A DNA stretch of 64,000 nucleotides from Mycolicibacter kumamotonensis (GCF_002086285.1 NZ_MVHU01000011.1:57212-121211), one strand, 5' to 3'. Positions 8,885 to 21,412 are shown, numbered from the stretch's first letter. The notes: a model not told the origin generated them from the sequence alone. Program-made: numbers and translations.

Positions 8885-9619
8885 ATGATCGACAGAATCG
8901 CAGTGGTGACCGGCGCCGGCTCCGGGATCGGCCGGGCCGTCGCGCTGGGCTTCGCCGCGCAGGGCGATCGGGTGATCGCCGCCGACCTCGACGAATCGGC
9001 CGCGCAGGCCACCGCCGCGGTGGACCCGGACCACATCACCGCGCTGGGCGTCGACGTCGCCGATCGCAGCAGGGTCGACGCGCTACGCGACGCCGTCCTC
9101 GCCGATGTCGGCGCGCCCACCGTGCTGGTCAACGCCGCCGGCTGGGATCGCACCGCCCAATTCCTGGATGCCACACCTGAATTCGCCGAGAAAGTGGTGG
9201 CAATAAACTACCTGGGCCCGGTGCACATGTGCAGTGCGTTCCTGCCGGGCATGATCGAGTCCGGTGGCGGTGGCCGGGTGGTGAACCTGGCCAGTGACGC
9301 CGGGCGGGTGGGCAGCGCCGGTGAGACCATCTATGCCGGCGCCAAGGGCGGGGTGATCGCCCTGACCAAGTCCCTGGCCCGGGAGATGGCCCGCCACCAG
9401 ATCACCGTCAACTGCGTGTGTCCCGGCCCCACCGACACCCCGCTGTTCGCCGCCCAACCGGAGAAATTGAAAGAGGCGCTGGTCAAGGCGATCCCGTTCC
9501 GGCGGCTGGCGCGCCCCGAGGAGGTGGCCGCCCCGGTGCTGTTCTTCGCCTCGGACGCCGCGTCGTTCATCACCGGTCAGGTGCTCAGTGTCAGCGGCGG
9601 CCTCACGATGGCAGGCTGA
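8885..9619 (+). CDS. SDR dehydrogenase, BadH-like (2-hydroxycyclohexanecarboxyl-CoA dehydrogenase)
   Basis: A 244-residue classical short-chain dehydrogenase: VVTGAGSGIGRAVAL cofactor loop at the N-terminus, NAAG near residue 84, catalytic Ser in NLASDAGR, and YAGAKGG (Tyr-x3-Lys) near residue 152. The segments NLASDAGRVGSAGE, NCVCPGPTDTPLF and the ending FITGQVLSVSGGLTMAG agree closely with what I remember of Rhodopseudomonas palustris BadH, which oxidises 2-hydroxycyclohexane-1-carboxyl-CoA. GGGAGTCCGAAG precedes the ATG. It sits 66 bases after the acyl-CoA synthetase and 4 bases before the glutaryl-CoA dehydrogenase gene. BadK (hydratase) and BadI (ring hydrolase) partners are absent from the window. 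Confidence 0.82.
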   Translation: MIDRIAVVTGAGSGIGRAVALGFAAQGDRVIAADLDESAAQATAAVDPDHITALGVDVADRSRVDALRDAVLADVGAPTVLVNAAGWDRTAQFLDATPEFAEKVVAINYLGPVHMCSAFLPGMIESGGGGRVVNLASDAGRVGSAGETIYAGAKGGVIALTKSLAREMARHQITVNCVCPGPTDTPLFAAQPEKLKEALVKAIPFRRLARPEEVAAPVLFFASDAASFITGQVLSVSGGLTMAG

Positions 9620-9623
9620 AACC

Positions 9624-10807
9624 ATGAGTACCCACACCACCGCGCCATTCGACCCGCTCGACCCGCTGGGCCTTGACACCCTGCTCTCCGACGACGAGAT
9701 CGCGCTGCGTGACACCGTCGCGAAGTTCTGCGCCGAGCACGTCACGGACCACATCGCCGAGTGGTTCGAGATCGGCGACCTGCCGGCCCGCGAACTGGCC
9801 CGGGAATTCGGCAAGCTCGGGCTGCTGGGCATGCACCTGCACGGCTACGGTTGCAGCGGGGCCTCGGCGGTGCACTACGGGCTGGCCTGCACCGAGTTGG
9901 AGGCCGCCGACTCCGGCATTCGCTCCCTGGTGAGCGTGCAGGGCTCACTGGCGATGTTCTCGATCTACAACAACGGTTCCGAAGAGCAGAAGCAGCAGTG
10001 GCTGCCGGCGATGGCCACCGGTGAGGTGATCGGCTGTTTCGGACTGACCGAGCCCGACGTCGGCTCGGATCCGGCCGCGATGACGACCCGGGCCAAAAGG
10101 ACTGGATCCGATTGGGTTCTTAATGGCCGCAAGATGTGGATCACCAACGGATCGATCGCCGACGTCGCCGTGGTGTGGGCAGCCACCGACGACGGCATCC
10201 GCGGTTTCATCGTGCCCACCGACACGCCCGGGTTCTCCGCCAACACCGTGCACCACAAGCTGTCGCTGCGCGCCTCGGTCACCAGCGAACTGGTGCTCGA
10301 CGACGTGCGACTGCCCGCCGATGCGATGCTGCCGAAAGCGCGCGGTGTCAAGGGCGCGCTGGCCAGTCTGTCCGAGGCGCGCTACGGGATCATCTGGGGG
10401 TCGATGGGGGCGGCCCGCTCGGCCTGGCGGTCGGCGCGCGACTACGCCATCCAGCGCACGCAGTTCGGCAAGCCGATCGCCGGTTTCCAGCTCACCCAGG
10501 CCAAGCTGGTGGACATGGCCGTCGAGCTGCACAAGGGGCAGCTGCTGTCGCTGCACCTGGGCCGGCTGAAGGACCGCGGCGGCCTGCGCCCCGAGCAGGT
10601 CAGCTTCGGCAAACTCAACAACACCCGCAGCGCACTGGAGATCTGCCGGACCGCACGAACGATCCTGGGCGGCAATGGAATATCGCTGGAGTATCCGGTG
10701 ATCCGGCATATGGTCAACCTGGAGTCGGTGCTGACCTATGAGGGCACCCCGGAGATGCATCAACTGGTGCTCGGCCAGGCCTTCACTGGTGTGGGCGCCT
10801 TCCGCTG

Positions 10808-10808
<1 letters not shown>
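9624..10808 (+). CDS. gcdH: Glutaryl-CoA dehydrogenase-type acyl-CoA dehydrogenase
   Basis: A 394-residue flavoprotein. Glutaryl-CoA dehydrogenases oxidise and decarboxylate glutaryl-CoA to crotonyl-CoA. Diagnostic features: the substrate-binding Arg in DSGIRSLVSVQGSL (residues about 95-108), the FAD loop GCFGLTEPDVGSDP near residue 140, and the catalytic Glu in LTYEGTPEMHQL near residue 372, followed by QAFTGVGAFR. It resembles M. tuberculosis FadE7. ATG at 9624 follows the SDR stop by four bases; its TGA overlaps the ATG of the next dehydrogenase, so the three genes are translationally linked. Electrons should pass to ETF and then to EtfD, encoded at 53.8 kb in this window. Confidence 0.9.
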
Positions 10809-11947
<1,139 letters not shown>

Positions 11948-12018
11948 CGACCCCCGGGGCCGCCCACAACCGAGCCCCGCTGATCGACCGGCAAATAACA
12001 CATGGAAGAGTTGTGAAA

Positions 12019-12780
12019 ATGACGAGTCGCGAAGATCTTGGGCAGCGGGCCGCAGCGTTCCTGGCACTGCACCAGCCGGGCAATCCCGTGGTCCTGCCCA
12101 CCGTGTGGGATGTGTGGTCGGCGAAGCTGGCGGTCGACGCCGGGTTCGCCGCGTTGACGATCGGCAGCAAGCCGGTAGCCGAGTCCAGGGGCAAGAGCGA
12201 CGGTGAGGGGATGTCCTTCGCCGAGGTGCTGCGCCGAGTCCGCCAGATCACCGACGCCGTCGACGTGCCGGTGTCGCTGGACATCGAGGCCGGCTACGCG
12301 GAGTCCCCCCAGCGGCTGGTCGAAGGCCTGCTCGACGCCGGCGCCGTCGGCTGCAACATCGAGGACTCGGTGCACAGCGAGGACAAGCGCCTGCGGTCGG
12401 CGTCCGAGCACGCCGAGTTTGTGACCGCGATGCGCGAGGCCGCCGACGCCGCGGGCACCCACCTGGTGATCAACGCCCGCACCGACCTGTTCCTGCGCAA
12501 GGACGGCGAGGACACCGACCGCATCGATCGCGTCATCGCCCGGCTGACCGAGTGCGCCGCGGCGGGAGCCGACGTGCTCTACCCGGTCGGCCGTCACGAC
12601 GGCGAGACCCTGCGTGTGCTGGCCGCCGGGCTGCCCAAGCCGATCAACGCGCTGGCCGCACCCGATCAGGACGACCCCGCCTCGTTCGCCCAAGTCGGTG
12701 TGGGGCGTGTCAGTTTCGGGCCGCTGCTGCAGGTGGCACTGGGTAAGCACGCCGGCGAGGTGCTGGGCCGCTGGGCCTGA
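12019..12780 (+). CDS. Isocitrate lyase/PEP mutase-superfamily enzyme (Rv1998c-like)
   Basis: A 253-residue TIM-barrel protein from ATG 12019 with GGAAGAG nine bases upstream. Superfamily features include PTVWDVWSAKLAVDAGF at the N-terminus, SLDIEAGYAES near residue 90 (metal-site acids), CNIEDSVHSEDK near residue 115 and NARTDLFLR near 155. The family cleaves or forms C-C and P-C bonds next to carboxylates (2-methylisocitrate lyase, oxaloacetate hydrolase, PEP mutase). The classic isocitrate lyase KKCGH-type loop was not seen, so activity is left open. It resembles M. tuberculosis Rv1998c. It lies 71 bases after the acyl-CoA dehydrogenase and may have its own promoter there. Confidence 0.82.
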   Translation: MTSREDLGQRAAAFLALHQPGNPVVLPTVWDVWSAKLAVDAGFAALTIGSKPVAESRGKSDGEGMSFAEVLRRVRQITDAVDVPVSLDIEAGYAESPQRLVEGLLDAGAVGCNIEDSVHSEDKRLRSASEHAEFVTAMREAADAAGTHLVINARTDLFLRKDGEDTDRIDRVIARLTECAAAGADVLYPVGRHDGETLRVLAAGLPKPINALAAPDQDDPASFAQVGVGRVSFGPLLQVALGKHAGEVLGRWA

Positions 12781-12825
12781 GACCGCGGCGGTCTGCGGTG
12801 CGCACCGGGAGACCCTCGACGGACG

Positions 12826-12845
12826 AACTTGACACCTGTTAAGTT
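12826..12845. promoter_or_regulatory. 20-bp palindromic operator before the SDR gene
   Basis: AACTTGACACCTGTTAAGTT, 16 of 20 positions symmetric, of the form AACTTnACAnnTGTnAAGTT. It ends six bases before the GTG of the SDR gene and contains a TTGACA. Size and symmetry fit a TetR-type repressor site over the promoter of a near-leaderless transcript. No regulator gene is adjacent. Confidence 0.5.
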
Positions 12846-12851
12846 TCTCGG

Positions 12852-13706
12852 GTGGACAACATCCGCGGTAAGACCATTGCCATCAGCGGAGCCGCCCGTG
12901 GGATCGGGCTGGCGACCGCCACCGCCCTGCTGCGCCGCGGCGCCCGGGTCGTCATCGGCGACCGCGACGTCAGCGCCCTCGACAAGGCGATACACGGCCT
13001 AGGCCCGGGGAGGCCGGTCACCGGTTATCCCCTCGACGTCACCGACCGTGAGTCGTTCGCGGCGTTTCTGGACAAGGCCCGGACCGACGGCGACGGCCGC
13101 ATCGACGTGCTGATCAACAATGCCGGCGTGATGCCCGTCGGACCGTTCCTCGAGCAGACCCCGGAATCCATTCGCTCGGCGACCGAGGTCAACTTCTACG
13201 GCGTGCTCAACGGCTGCCAGCTGGTACTTCCCGAGATGGTCAAACGCCGCGCCGGCCACATCATCAACATCGCCTCGATGGCCGGGATCGTCGCCGTGCC
13301 GGGCCAGGTGCTCTACGCCGGAACCAAATTCGCCGTCGTCGGCCTGAGCACCGCGATGGCCGACGAGTTCGCACCGCAGGGTGTCGCGGTCACCGCGGTG
13401 CTACCGACCTTCACCAACACCGAACTGATCTCGGGCACCAACCCGTCGGCGGCGCAGAAGCCGGTGGAGCCCGAGGACATCGCCGCCGCGGTGGTCAAGG
13501 TGCTCGACAAGCCCAAGACACTGGTGTCGGTGCCCGGTTTCGGCCGCCGCACCGCGATCCTGGCGAGCCTGCTGCCCGACCGGGGCCGCCGCTGGCTCAA
13601 CAAGAAGACCGGCAACGACACGGTGTTCCTGCAGTTCGACACCGCGGCCCGGAAGGCCTACGAAGACCGCGCCCAGCATGCCACCGGCGTCATCGAGAAC
13701 GACTAG
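12852..13706 (+). CDS. Short-chain dehydrogenase/reductase
   Basis: A 284-residue SDR beginning at GTG 12852. Cofactor loop SGAARGIGLATA near residue 13, INNAGVMPVG near 92, Ser in NIASMAGIV and YAGTKFAVVG (Tyr-x3-Lys) near residue 157. A ~40-residue C-terminal extension beyond the classical length (RRWLNKKTGNDTVFL) is typical of the larger mycobacterial SDRs related to SadH. Substrate unknown. Its own operator-like palindrome lies directly upstream, so it is probably controlled apart from the preceding genes. The stop codon overlaps that of convergent metZ by four bases. Confidence 0.88.
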   Translation: MDNIRGKTIAISGAARGIGLATATALLRRGARVVIGDRDVSALDKAIHGLGPGRPVTGYPLDVTDRESFAAFLDKARTDGDGRIDVLINNAGVMPVGPFLEQTPESIRSATEVNFYGVLNGCQLVLPEMVKRRAGHIINIASMAGIVAVPGQVLYAGTKFAVVGLSTAMADEFAPQGVAVTAVLPTFTNTELISGTNPSAAQKPVEPEDIAAAVVKVLDKPKTLVSVPGFGRRTAILASLLPDRGRRWLNKKTGNDTVFLQFDTAARKAYEDRAQHATGVIEND

Positions 13707-14923
13707 CCCAGCGCCTGATCCAGATCGGCGATCAGATCGTCGGTGCCTTCCAGGCCGACCGAGATCCGTACCACCCCGTCACCGAGGCCTATCGCGGCGC
13801 GCCCGTCGGGCCCCATCGCCCGGTGAGTGGTGGTCGCCGGGTGGGTGATCAGCGACTTCGCATCCCCGAGGTTGTTGGAGATGTCGATCAGCTGCAGCTT
13901 GTCCAACACCTCGAACGCCCGCTGCTTGGCGGCACTTTCGGGGGCGTCGAGTTCGAAGGTGATGACGGTTCCGCCACCGGACATCTGTTTGCGCGCCAGG
14001 TCGTACTGCGGGTGCGACGCCAGAAACGGATACCGCACCCAGCGCACCGCGGGATGCTGTTCAAGAAATTCCGCGATCCGCAGCGCCGCAGCGTTGGCGT
14101 AGTCAACCCGAACCGCCATTGTTTCAAGGCCTTTCAGCAATATCCAGGCGTTGAAGGCGCTCAGGGCCGGTCCGGTGTGACGCATCAGCGTCTGCACCGG
14201 ACCGTCGATGTACTCCTGGTCGCCCAGGATCGCCCCGCCGAGCACCCGGCCCTGCCCGTCGAGGTGCTTGGTGCCCGAATACACCACCACGTCCACCCCG
14301 AGCGGAAAGCCTTGCTGCAACAGCGGGGTGGCGAAGACGTTGTCCAGCACCACTTTCGCGCCGGCGGCATGGGCCAGCTCGGTGACCGCGGCGATGTCGA
14401 CCAGCGACTGCATCGGGTTGGACGGCGTCTCGAAGAACACCGCTGTGGTGGGCACCGAGAGCGCCTGCTCCCACTGGGCGATGTCATCGCCGTCGACGAA
14501 CACGGTCTCCACGCCCCAGCGGGGCAGAATCTCGTTGCACACCACGAAGCACGATCCGAACAGGCTGCGCGCGGCCACCAACCGGTCGCCGGCTCCCAGC
14601 AACGCACCCAGTGAGACGAACACCGCCGCCATGCCGCTGGCGGTGGCGAACGCCGCCGGGGCGCCCTCGATCAGCCGCAGCCGCTCCTCGAACATCGACA
14701 CCGTCGGATTTCCGTAGCGCGAGTAGACGAATCGGTCGACCTCACCGGTGAACGCCCGCTCCGCGTCGGCCGCCGACGAGTAGACGTAACCGGAATTGAG
14801 GAACAGCGCCTCGGCAGTCTCGTCGAACTGCGAGCGCAGCAGCCCGCCGCGCACCCCGATAGTGGCCTGACTGACGCCGTCCGGCAGCGGTTTCGGGGCG
14901 CACGAACCCGAACGCTCGCTCAC
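13703..14923 (-). CDS. metZ: O-succinylhomoserine sulfhydrylase
   Basis: PLP enzyme of methionine synthesis that makes homocysteine from O-succinylhomoserine and sulfide. GTG 14923 gives 406 residues, the length I recall for M. tuberculosis MetZ, and forms a 4-base GTGA overlap with the rhodanese stop. Cys/Met-metabolism PLP fold: SRYGNPT near residue 70, ATASGMAAVF near 95, and VVYSGTKHLDGQGR near 205 with the Schiff-base Lys. The rhodanese gene upstream and this order match Rv0390-Rv0391, supporting a sulfur-metabolism pair. Confidence 0.95.
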   Translation of the reverse strand: MSERSGSCAPKPLPDGVSQATIGVRGGLLRSQFDETAEALFLNSGYVYSSAADAERAFTGEVDRFVYSRYGNPTVSMFEERLRLIEGAPAAFATASGMAAVFVSLGALLGAGDRLVAARSLFGSCFVVCNEILPRWGVETVFVDGDDIAQWEQALSVPTTAVFFETPSNPMQSLVDIAAVTELAHAAGAKVVLDNVFATPLLQQGFPLGVDVVVYSGTKHLDGQGRVLGGAILGDQEYIDGPVQTLMRHTGPALSAFNAWILLKGLETMAVRVDYANAAALRIAEFLEQHPAVRWVRYPFLASHPQYDLARKQMSGGGTVITFELDAPESAAKQRAFEVLDKLQLIDISNNLGDAKSLITHPATTTHRAMGPDGRAAIGLGDGVVRISVGLEGTDDLIADLDQALG

Positions 14924-15324
14924 GACTGCTTCCAGGGCAGACCCACCGCGCGCCAACCGGTGCCGCCGCGGTGCGCGTGCTCGTCGAGCTGGCCCTCAAA
15001 ACCGTCCAGCACGTTGTAGGACGGGACGATGCCGGCCGCGGTTGCGGTCTGGGCGGCCGGAATGGAGCGGTTGCCCGAGCGGCACAGGAAAACCGCGGGC
15101 CCGGCCGGGACCCGGGCGGCCAGCTCGCGCGCGAAGTCCGCGTTGGCGGTGCCGTCGGAGTGAACCCACTCGATGCAGATCACCTCGCGGCCCAACTCGG
15201 TCAGGTCGGGCAGCCCCACGAAACGCCATTCGGCGTCGGTGCGCACGTCGATGAGCGTCGCCGTCGGGTCGTCGCGCAGTATCGCCCAGGCCTGCTCGGG
15301 TGTGATGTCTCCTGCGTAGCTCAC
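14920..15324 (-). CDS. Rhodanese-like sulfurtransferase (Rv0390 homologue)
   Basis: A 134-residue single rhodanese domain from GTG 15324: SYAGDITPEQAWAIL, LIDVRTDAEWRFVG near residue 25 and the active-site loop VFLCRSGNRS with the catalytic Cys near residue 80. The family carries persulfide sulfur. Translational overlap with metZ suggests that it supplies or detoxifies sulfide for homocysteine synthesis; that role is inference. Confidence 0.93.
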   Translation of the reverse strand: MSYAGDITPEQAWAILRDDPTATLIDVRTDAEWRFVGLPDLTELGREVICIEWVHSDGTANADFARELAARVPAGPAVFLCRSGNRSIPAAQTATAAGIVPSYNVLDGFEGQLDEHAHRGGTGWRAVGLPWKQS

Positions 15325-15368
15325 CTGCGGAAGTCTCGCACTCGCGGCGGGCTCACGCCACGGGGGGG

Positions 15369-16625
15369 TCAGGGCCAGAGCTTGCCCAGAGCAGCCGCGA
15401 CCTGCCCGGCCCGGTCGCGGGCGACCGCCACGTCCGGACCGGTGGCCAGCGCCAAACCCAGCCGGCGGCGGGGGTGGCCTTCGTGGTGGCCGAACACCAC
15501 CACATCACTTTCGGTCACGCTGAGCGCATCGGCGACCACGTCCACGCCGTCGGGGGCGGTCTCGGCGGCGGACGGGCCCGGCGGGCGCCGGGAGTAGAGC
15601 AGCCGGGCGGCACCGGGCGAGACCATGATGGCGTCGATCGCCAGCCCGAGGATCGCCCGAGCCTGCAGTTCGAACCCGGAGAGCCGCTGGGTGCGCACCG
15701 TCAGCAGCGCGGCATCATACGGCCGGACGTTGACGCCGGTGAAGTACACCTCGTTGCCGTGAACCAGCAGCTCCACCCCGAACAGTCCCCGCCCGCCGAG
15801 CGCCCGCGCGACCCGCGCCGCGACCGACTTGGCCGCATCCAGCGCGACCGCGCTCATCGGGTACGGCTGCCAAAGCTCCACCGTCAGTTGCCCGTTCGGG
15901 TTCTCCTCGGTGCGATGACCGATGGGCGCGCAGAAGTCCAGTGCCGGGCCATCCGCGCCGTCGCGGTGCACAGCCAGCAGGGTGACCTCGCTGTCGAACT
16001 CCACCACGGTCTCGGCCAGCACCCGGGGAGGCACCCCCGCACCGGCGGCCGCGACGGCACGTTGCCAGGCCGGCTCGATGTCGCTGTCGCGCACCATCAC
16101 CGAGCGGCCCTCACCGAGCGCTCCGCCCACCGGCTTGACCACCATCGGGAATCCGCCGTGCTCGGCCACCGCCCGCAGTTCCTCGACCGAACCGGCGAAC
16201 CAGAACGGCGCGGTCGGCAGCCCGAGTTCGTCGGCGGCCAGCCGCCGCAACCCCTCCGGGTCGGCGGCCAGTCGGGCGGCGCGGATGCCGGGCGCCAACT
16301 CGGTGAAACCCGTGTCGACCACGGCGCTCAGCACATCGGTGGCCACCACCTCGGAGCCGACCACCACGACTTTCGGCTGCAACCACCTGATCGCCGCGGC
16401 CAGTTCGTCGTTGTCGCTCAGGTCCACCACCACGGAGCGGTCGGCGATCCCGTGCAGCGCGGCGTCGGCGTAGCGGTCGACGGCGATCACCTCGGCGCCC
16501 AGGCGTTGCAGCGCCGTCACCAGTTCGCGGCTGAGCTCCCCGGAGCCGAGCAGCGCCACCCTGGTGCGGCTGGGACCGGCAGCGGGCACCCGCTCGGTCG
16601 CGGACTCACCCGCTTCTCCGCTCAC
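15369..16625 (-). CDS. purT: Phosphoribosylglycinamide formyltransferase 2 (formate-dependent)
   Basis: ATP-grasp enzyme that adds formate to GAR in purine synthesis without tetrahydrofolate. GTG 16625, seven bases after GGGAGGG, gives 418 residues; a TTG at 16646 is less likely. N-terminal pre-ATP-grasp fold (VALLGSGELSRELVTAL), ATP-grasp core (FPMVVKPVGGALGEGRS near residue 145; LFGVELLVHGNEVYFTGVNVRPYD near 285). Note FTGVNVRPYD where FxEVxPRPHD is common in E. coli PurT; the enzyme is otherwise complete. Lies 44 bases upstream of the rhodanese gene on the same strand and 79 bp from the divergent antiporter. Confidence 0.92.
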   Translation of the reverse strand: MSGEAGESATERVPAAGPSRTRVALLGSGELSRELVTALQRLGAEVIAVDRYADAALHGIADRSVVVDLSDNDELAAAIRWLQPKVVVVGSEVVATDVLSAVVDTGFTELAPGIRAARLAADPEGLRRLAADELGLPTAPFWFAGSVEELRAVAEHGGFPMVVKPVGGALGEGRSVMVRDSDIEPAWQRAVAAAGAGVPPRVLAETVVEFDSEVTLLAVHRDGADGPALDFCAPIGHRTEENPNGQLTVELWQPYPMSAVALDAAKSVAARVARALGGRGLFGVELLVHGNEVYFTGVNVRPYDAALLTVRTQRLSGFELQARAILGLAIDAIMVSPGAARLLYSRRPPGPSAAETAPDGVDVVADALSVTESDVVVFGHHEGHPRRRLGLALATGPDVAVARDRAGQVAAALGKLWP

Positions 16626-16704
16626 TGCCCTACCCTCCCGCGCCAAGGCAATGTTGCATGGTGCTCAAGGATAAGGGTGAACACGAACGGAGGGGCGAAC
16701 GACG

Positions 16705-18303
16705 GTGAACGCGGTGCTGCTGGGTCCGCTGGTGGGTGCGGTGCTGGTGGCAGCCATCGCCCGGCACCGCCAGCTGTCCGCGCCCCTGGTCCTGGTGATC
16801 GCCGGCCTGCTGGTGGGGCTGATTCCGGCGATGCCCGAGATCGTGCTGCGTCCCGACCTGGTGCTGTTCGTGATCCTGCCGCCGCTGCTGTGGTCGGCGG
16901 GGCTGGAGAGCTCGTTCATCAACATGCGCCGCAACCGCCGTTCGATCATGCTGCTGGCGGTCGGGCTGCCGCTGGCCACCACCGTCGCGGTCGGTGTGGT
17001 CGCCTACTACACCGTGCCGGAATTCACCCTGGCCGCCGCGCTGACACTCGGCGCGATCGTGGCACCGCCGGATGCGGTGTCGGCCACCGCCATCGGCCGC
17101 CGGGTCGGCTTGCCGCGGCGGATCATGACCCTGCTCGGCGGTGAGAGCCTGCTCAACGACGCCACCGCGCTGACCGTCTACAAGGTGGCGCTGGCCGCGA
17201 CGATCGGCGCCGCGACCGGCTGGGGTATGGGGCTGGCGACATTCGCGCTGGCGGCCGTCGGCGGTGTGGTGGTCGGCGTCGTCTTCGGGGCACTCATCGT
17301 GGTCATCCGGGCCCGGCTGGCCGACCCGCTGGTGGAGAGCGCGGTCGGGTTGGTGGCCCCGTTCGTCATCTACCTGGTGGCCGAGGGTGTCCGTGGCTCC
17401 GGCGTGCTCGCGGTGGTGGTCGCCGCACTGATCCTCGGGCAGCGCTACACCCGCGCCCACTACGCCACCCGGCTGCAGGACCAGGCGGTCTGGCGTGCGG
17501 TGCAACTGGTGCTGGAATCGTTGGCGTTCCTGCTGATCGGTCTGCAACTGCCGACCGTGGTACAGAACATGAACGGCGTGCGCTTCTCGACTCTGACCGT
17601 CGCATCGGTGGCGGTTTTCGCCGCCGCACTGGCGGTGCGGGCGGTCTGGGTGGTGACGTTCTCCTACCTGCCCCGGATGCTGTCGGCGGGGATCCGGCAG
17701 CGCGAGCCCGCCCCGACGCCCGGACAGGTGTTCATCCTGGCGTGGGCCGGGATGCGCGGCGTCGTGTCGCTGGCGGCCGCGTTCGGTGTGCCCCTGACGA
17801 CGCTGGCCGGGCAGCAATTCCCGGGCCGCCCCCAACTGGTGTTTCTGACCTTCGTCGTGGTCATCGGCACGCTGCTGCTGCACGGGCTGACCCTGCCCTG
17901 GCTGATCCGGCGACTGGGGGTCCGTACCGACCAGGACCGCAGGGATGCGATCGCTGCGGCGTCCGCGCAGGACAAGGCGGCCCGCGCCGCCGCCGACCGG
18001 CTCGACGAGGTGCTGGCCTCCAGTGAGCCGTCACCGGCCAGCGAGCGCGCCGCCGACGCCCTGCGCACCTGGAACGCCCGCCGGCGCAACGCGGCCCGGG
18101 AACGGCTGCGGCGCCTGGACCCCGATAACGACGACAGCGACGAGACCGCCGCGGCAGCCTTTCGCCGGTTACGGCTGGAGATGCTGGCCGCCGAGCGTGC
18201 CGCGCTGATCACCGAACGCGACGACGGCCGCATCGACGACCAGGTGCTGCGCACCCTGCTGCACGGGTTGGATCTGGAAGAGGCGACGCTGAATCTGGAC
18301 TAG
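16705..18303 (+). CDS. Na+/H+ antiporter, CPA1 family
   Basis: A 532-residue membrane protein from GTG 16705, with GGAGGGGCG upstream. About 12 hydrophobic segments occupy residues 1-400. ILPPLLWSAGLESSF near residue 60, GAIVAPPDAVSATAIGRR near 118 and GGESLLNDATALTVYK near 148 are CPA1 ion-path motifs. A cytoplasmic tail of about 130 charged residues follows (ARRRNAARERLRRLD). It resembles the YjcE-type exchanger Rv2287. It is divergent from purT with 79 bp between starts. Confidence 0.9.
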   Translation: MNAVLLGPLVGAVLVAAIARHRQLSAPLVLVIAGLLVGLIPAMPEIVLRPDLVLFVILPPLLWSAGLESSFINMRRNRRSIMLLAVGLPLATTVAVGVVAYYTVPEFTLAAALTLGAIVAPPDAVSATAIGRRVGLPRRIMTLLGGESLLNDATALTVYKVALAATIGAATGWGMGLATFALAAVGGVVVGVVFGALIVVIRARLADPLVESAVGLVAPFVIYLVAEGVRGSGVLAVVVAALILGQRYTRAHYATRLQDQAVWRAVQLVLESLAFLLIGLQLPTVVQNMNGVRFSTLTVASVAVFAAALAVRAVWVVTFSYLPRMLSAGIRQREPAPTPGQVFILAWAGMRGVVSLAAAFGVPLTTLAGQQFPGRPQLVFLTFVVVIGTLLLHGLTLPWLIRRLGVRTDQDRRDAIAAASAQDKAARAAADRLDEVLASSEPSPASERAADALRTWNARRRNAARERLRRLDPDNDDSDETAAAAFRRLRLEMLAAERAALITERDDGRIDDQVLRTLLHGLDLEEATLNLD

Positions 18304-18347
18304 TTCCCCTCCCGCAACAGATTCGCGCCGCTGAATACAGTGGGGCC

Positions 18348-18697
18348 ATGAGTGTTCTGACCTCGCCGACGACATACAAGGGTTTGGCGGCCTTTCAAGC
18401 CGCCGACGCGGTGGCCTGCGCCGTCCCGCTGCCCTTCATCGCCAAAGCACTCGACACCGTCGGGTGCCCCCAGCAGATCCGCCCGATCCTGCCGATCGTC
18501 AAGGTCGCCTCGGCGATCGGCCTGCTCTCGGTGAACCGATTCCCGGTGCTGGCCCGGATCACCACCGCGGCGTTGACGCTGTATTTCGTGCTCGCGGTGG
18601 GCGCCCACATCCGAGTCCGCGACAGCATCCCCAACACCGTCCCGGCCGCATCGTTTCTGGCGCTGTTCGCGGCGATGACGCTGCGGCCGGCCCGCCG

Positions 18698-18701
<4 letters not shown>
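18348..18701 (+). CDS. DoxX-like small membrane protein
   Basis: A 117-residue protein with four hydrophobic segments and the DoxX-like signature around FQAADAVACAVPLPFIAKALDTVG, PILPIVKVASAIGLL and ALTLYFVLAVGAHIRVRD. DoxX-type proteins sit in membrane complexes, some with redox roles; the function of this short subgroup is unknown. It follows the antiporter by 44 bases, and its stop overlaps that of the convergent thioesterase by three to four bases. Confidence 0.78.
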
Positions 18702-20640
<1,939 letters not shown>

Positions 20641-20709
20641 CTAACTGTCTTGGCTTACTGTGGTCCAGCCGGGGTCTGAGCCTATCTGAAGCGATTCACA
20701 AGGAGAGCG

Positions 20710-21381
20710 TTGAACACCACTAACGGCCCTGAAACCGCCGTTCTGCAGTTTGCCGGGCGCCCGCTGCCACGCTCGTTGCGGGGGCTTCCGGCCGTGCTAC
20801 TCAACGACGATGCGACCGCCCCGGAGGCCATCGACGCGGCGATCGACCGATACCGCCGGCTGGTGGTGGTGGGCGGCGACGCCGAGCTGGCGCGGGTGTT
20901 GACCCGGCTGCTGCGCGCCGACCGGCTGGATGTCGAGGTGGGCTACGCGCCGTCGGGGCGCACCCCCGCCACCAGGGCTTACCGGCTCCCGGCCGGCTGG
21001 AGGGCGGCGCGGCGAGCCCGCGCGGGCACCGCCGTCGCGGTGCCGCTGATCCGCGACGACGCCGGGACCGTGCTGGCCGGTGCGGGCCGCTGGGTGCCGG
21101 TGGACGGCAGCGTCGTGCTGCGCGGCGAGGGCATCGTCGACGACACCGCGCTGTTCGACGGCGACGTGGCCGGGGTGCTCATCGAGCCGCTCGGCACCGC
21201 ACCGGGGCTGCGAGCCGGGATCGAGTCCCGGCGCGGCCGGGTGCGCCGCTGGGTGAGCGGCCGGGCCGCGCAACTGGGCACCACCGGTGCGCTGGTGGTG
21301 CGCGACGGGGTTTACGGCACCCGGACGGTGAAGCGGTCCACCTTTTATCGGCACATCGAGGACTGGCTGCTCGTCCGATGA
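20710..21381 (+). CDS. Conserved mycobacterial protein (Rv0358-like)
   Basis: A 223-residue protein starting at TTG 20710, with AAGGAGAG just upstream deciding the start. The chain has RLVVVGGDAELARVLTRLL and EVGYAPSGRTPATRAYRLP, reminiscent of the NAD-kinase/diacylglycerol-kinase fold (GGDxxL), then VPLIRDDAGTVLAGAGRWVPV. No complete catalytic motif was recognised. Conserved position next to purA matches Rv0358. Cytoplasmic; function unknown. Confidence 0.8.
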   Translation: MNTTNGPETAVLQFAGRPLPRSLRGLPAVLLNDDATAPEAIDAAIDRYRRLVVVGGDAELARVLTRLLRADRLDVEVGYAPSGRTPATRAYRLPAGWRAARRARAGTAVAVPLIRDDAGTVLAGAGRWVPVDGSVVLRGEGIVDDTALFDGDVAGVLIEPLGTAPGLRAGIESRRGRVRRWVSGRAAQLGTTGALVVRDGVYGTRTVKRSTFYRHIEDWLLVR

Positions 21382-21412
21382 CCACCGTCAGCACAGTCGG
21401 TAGGTTCGTGCG

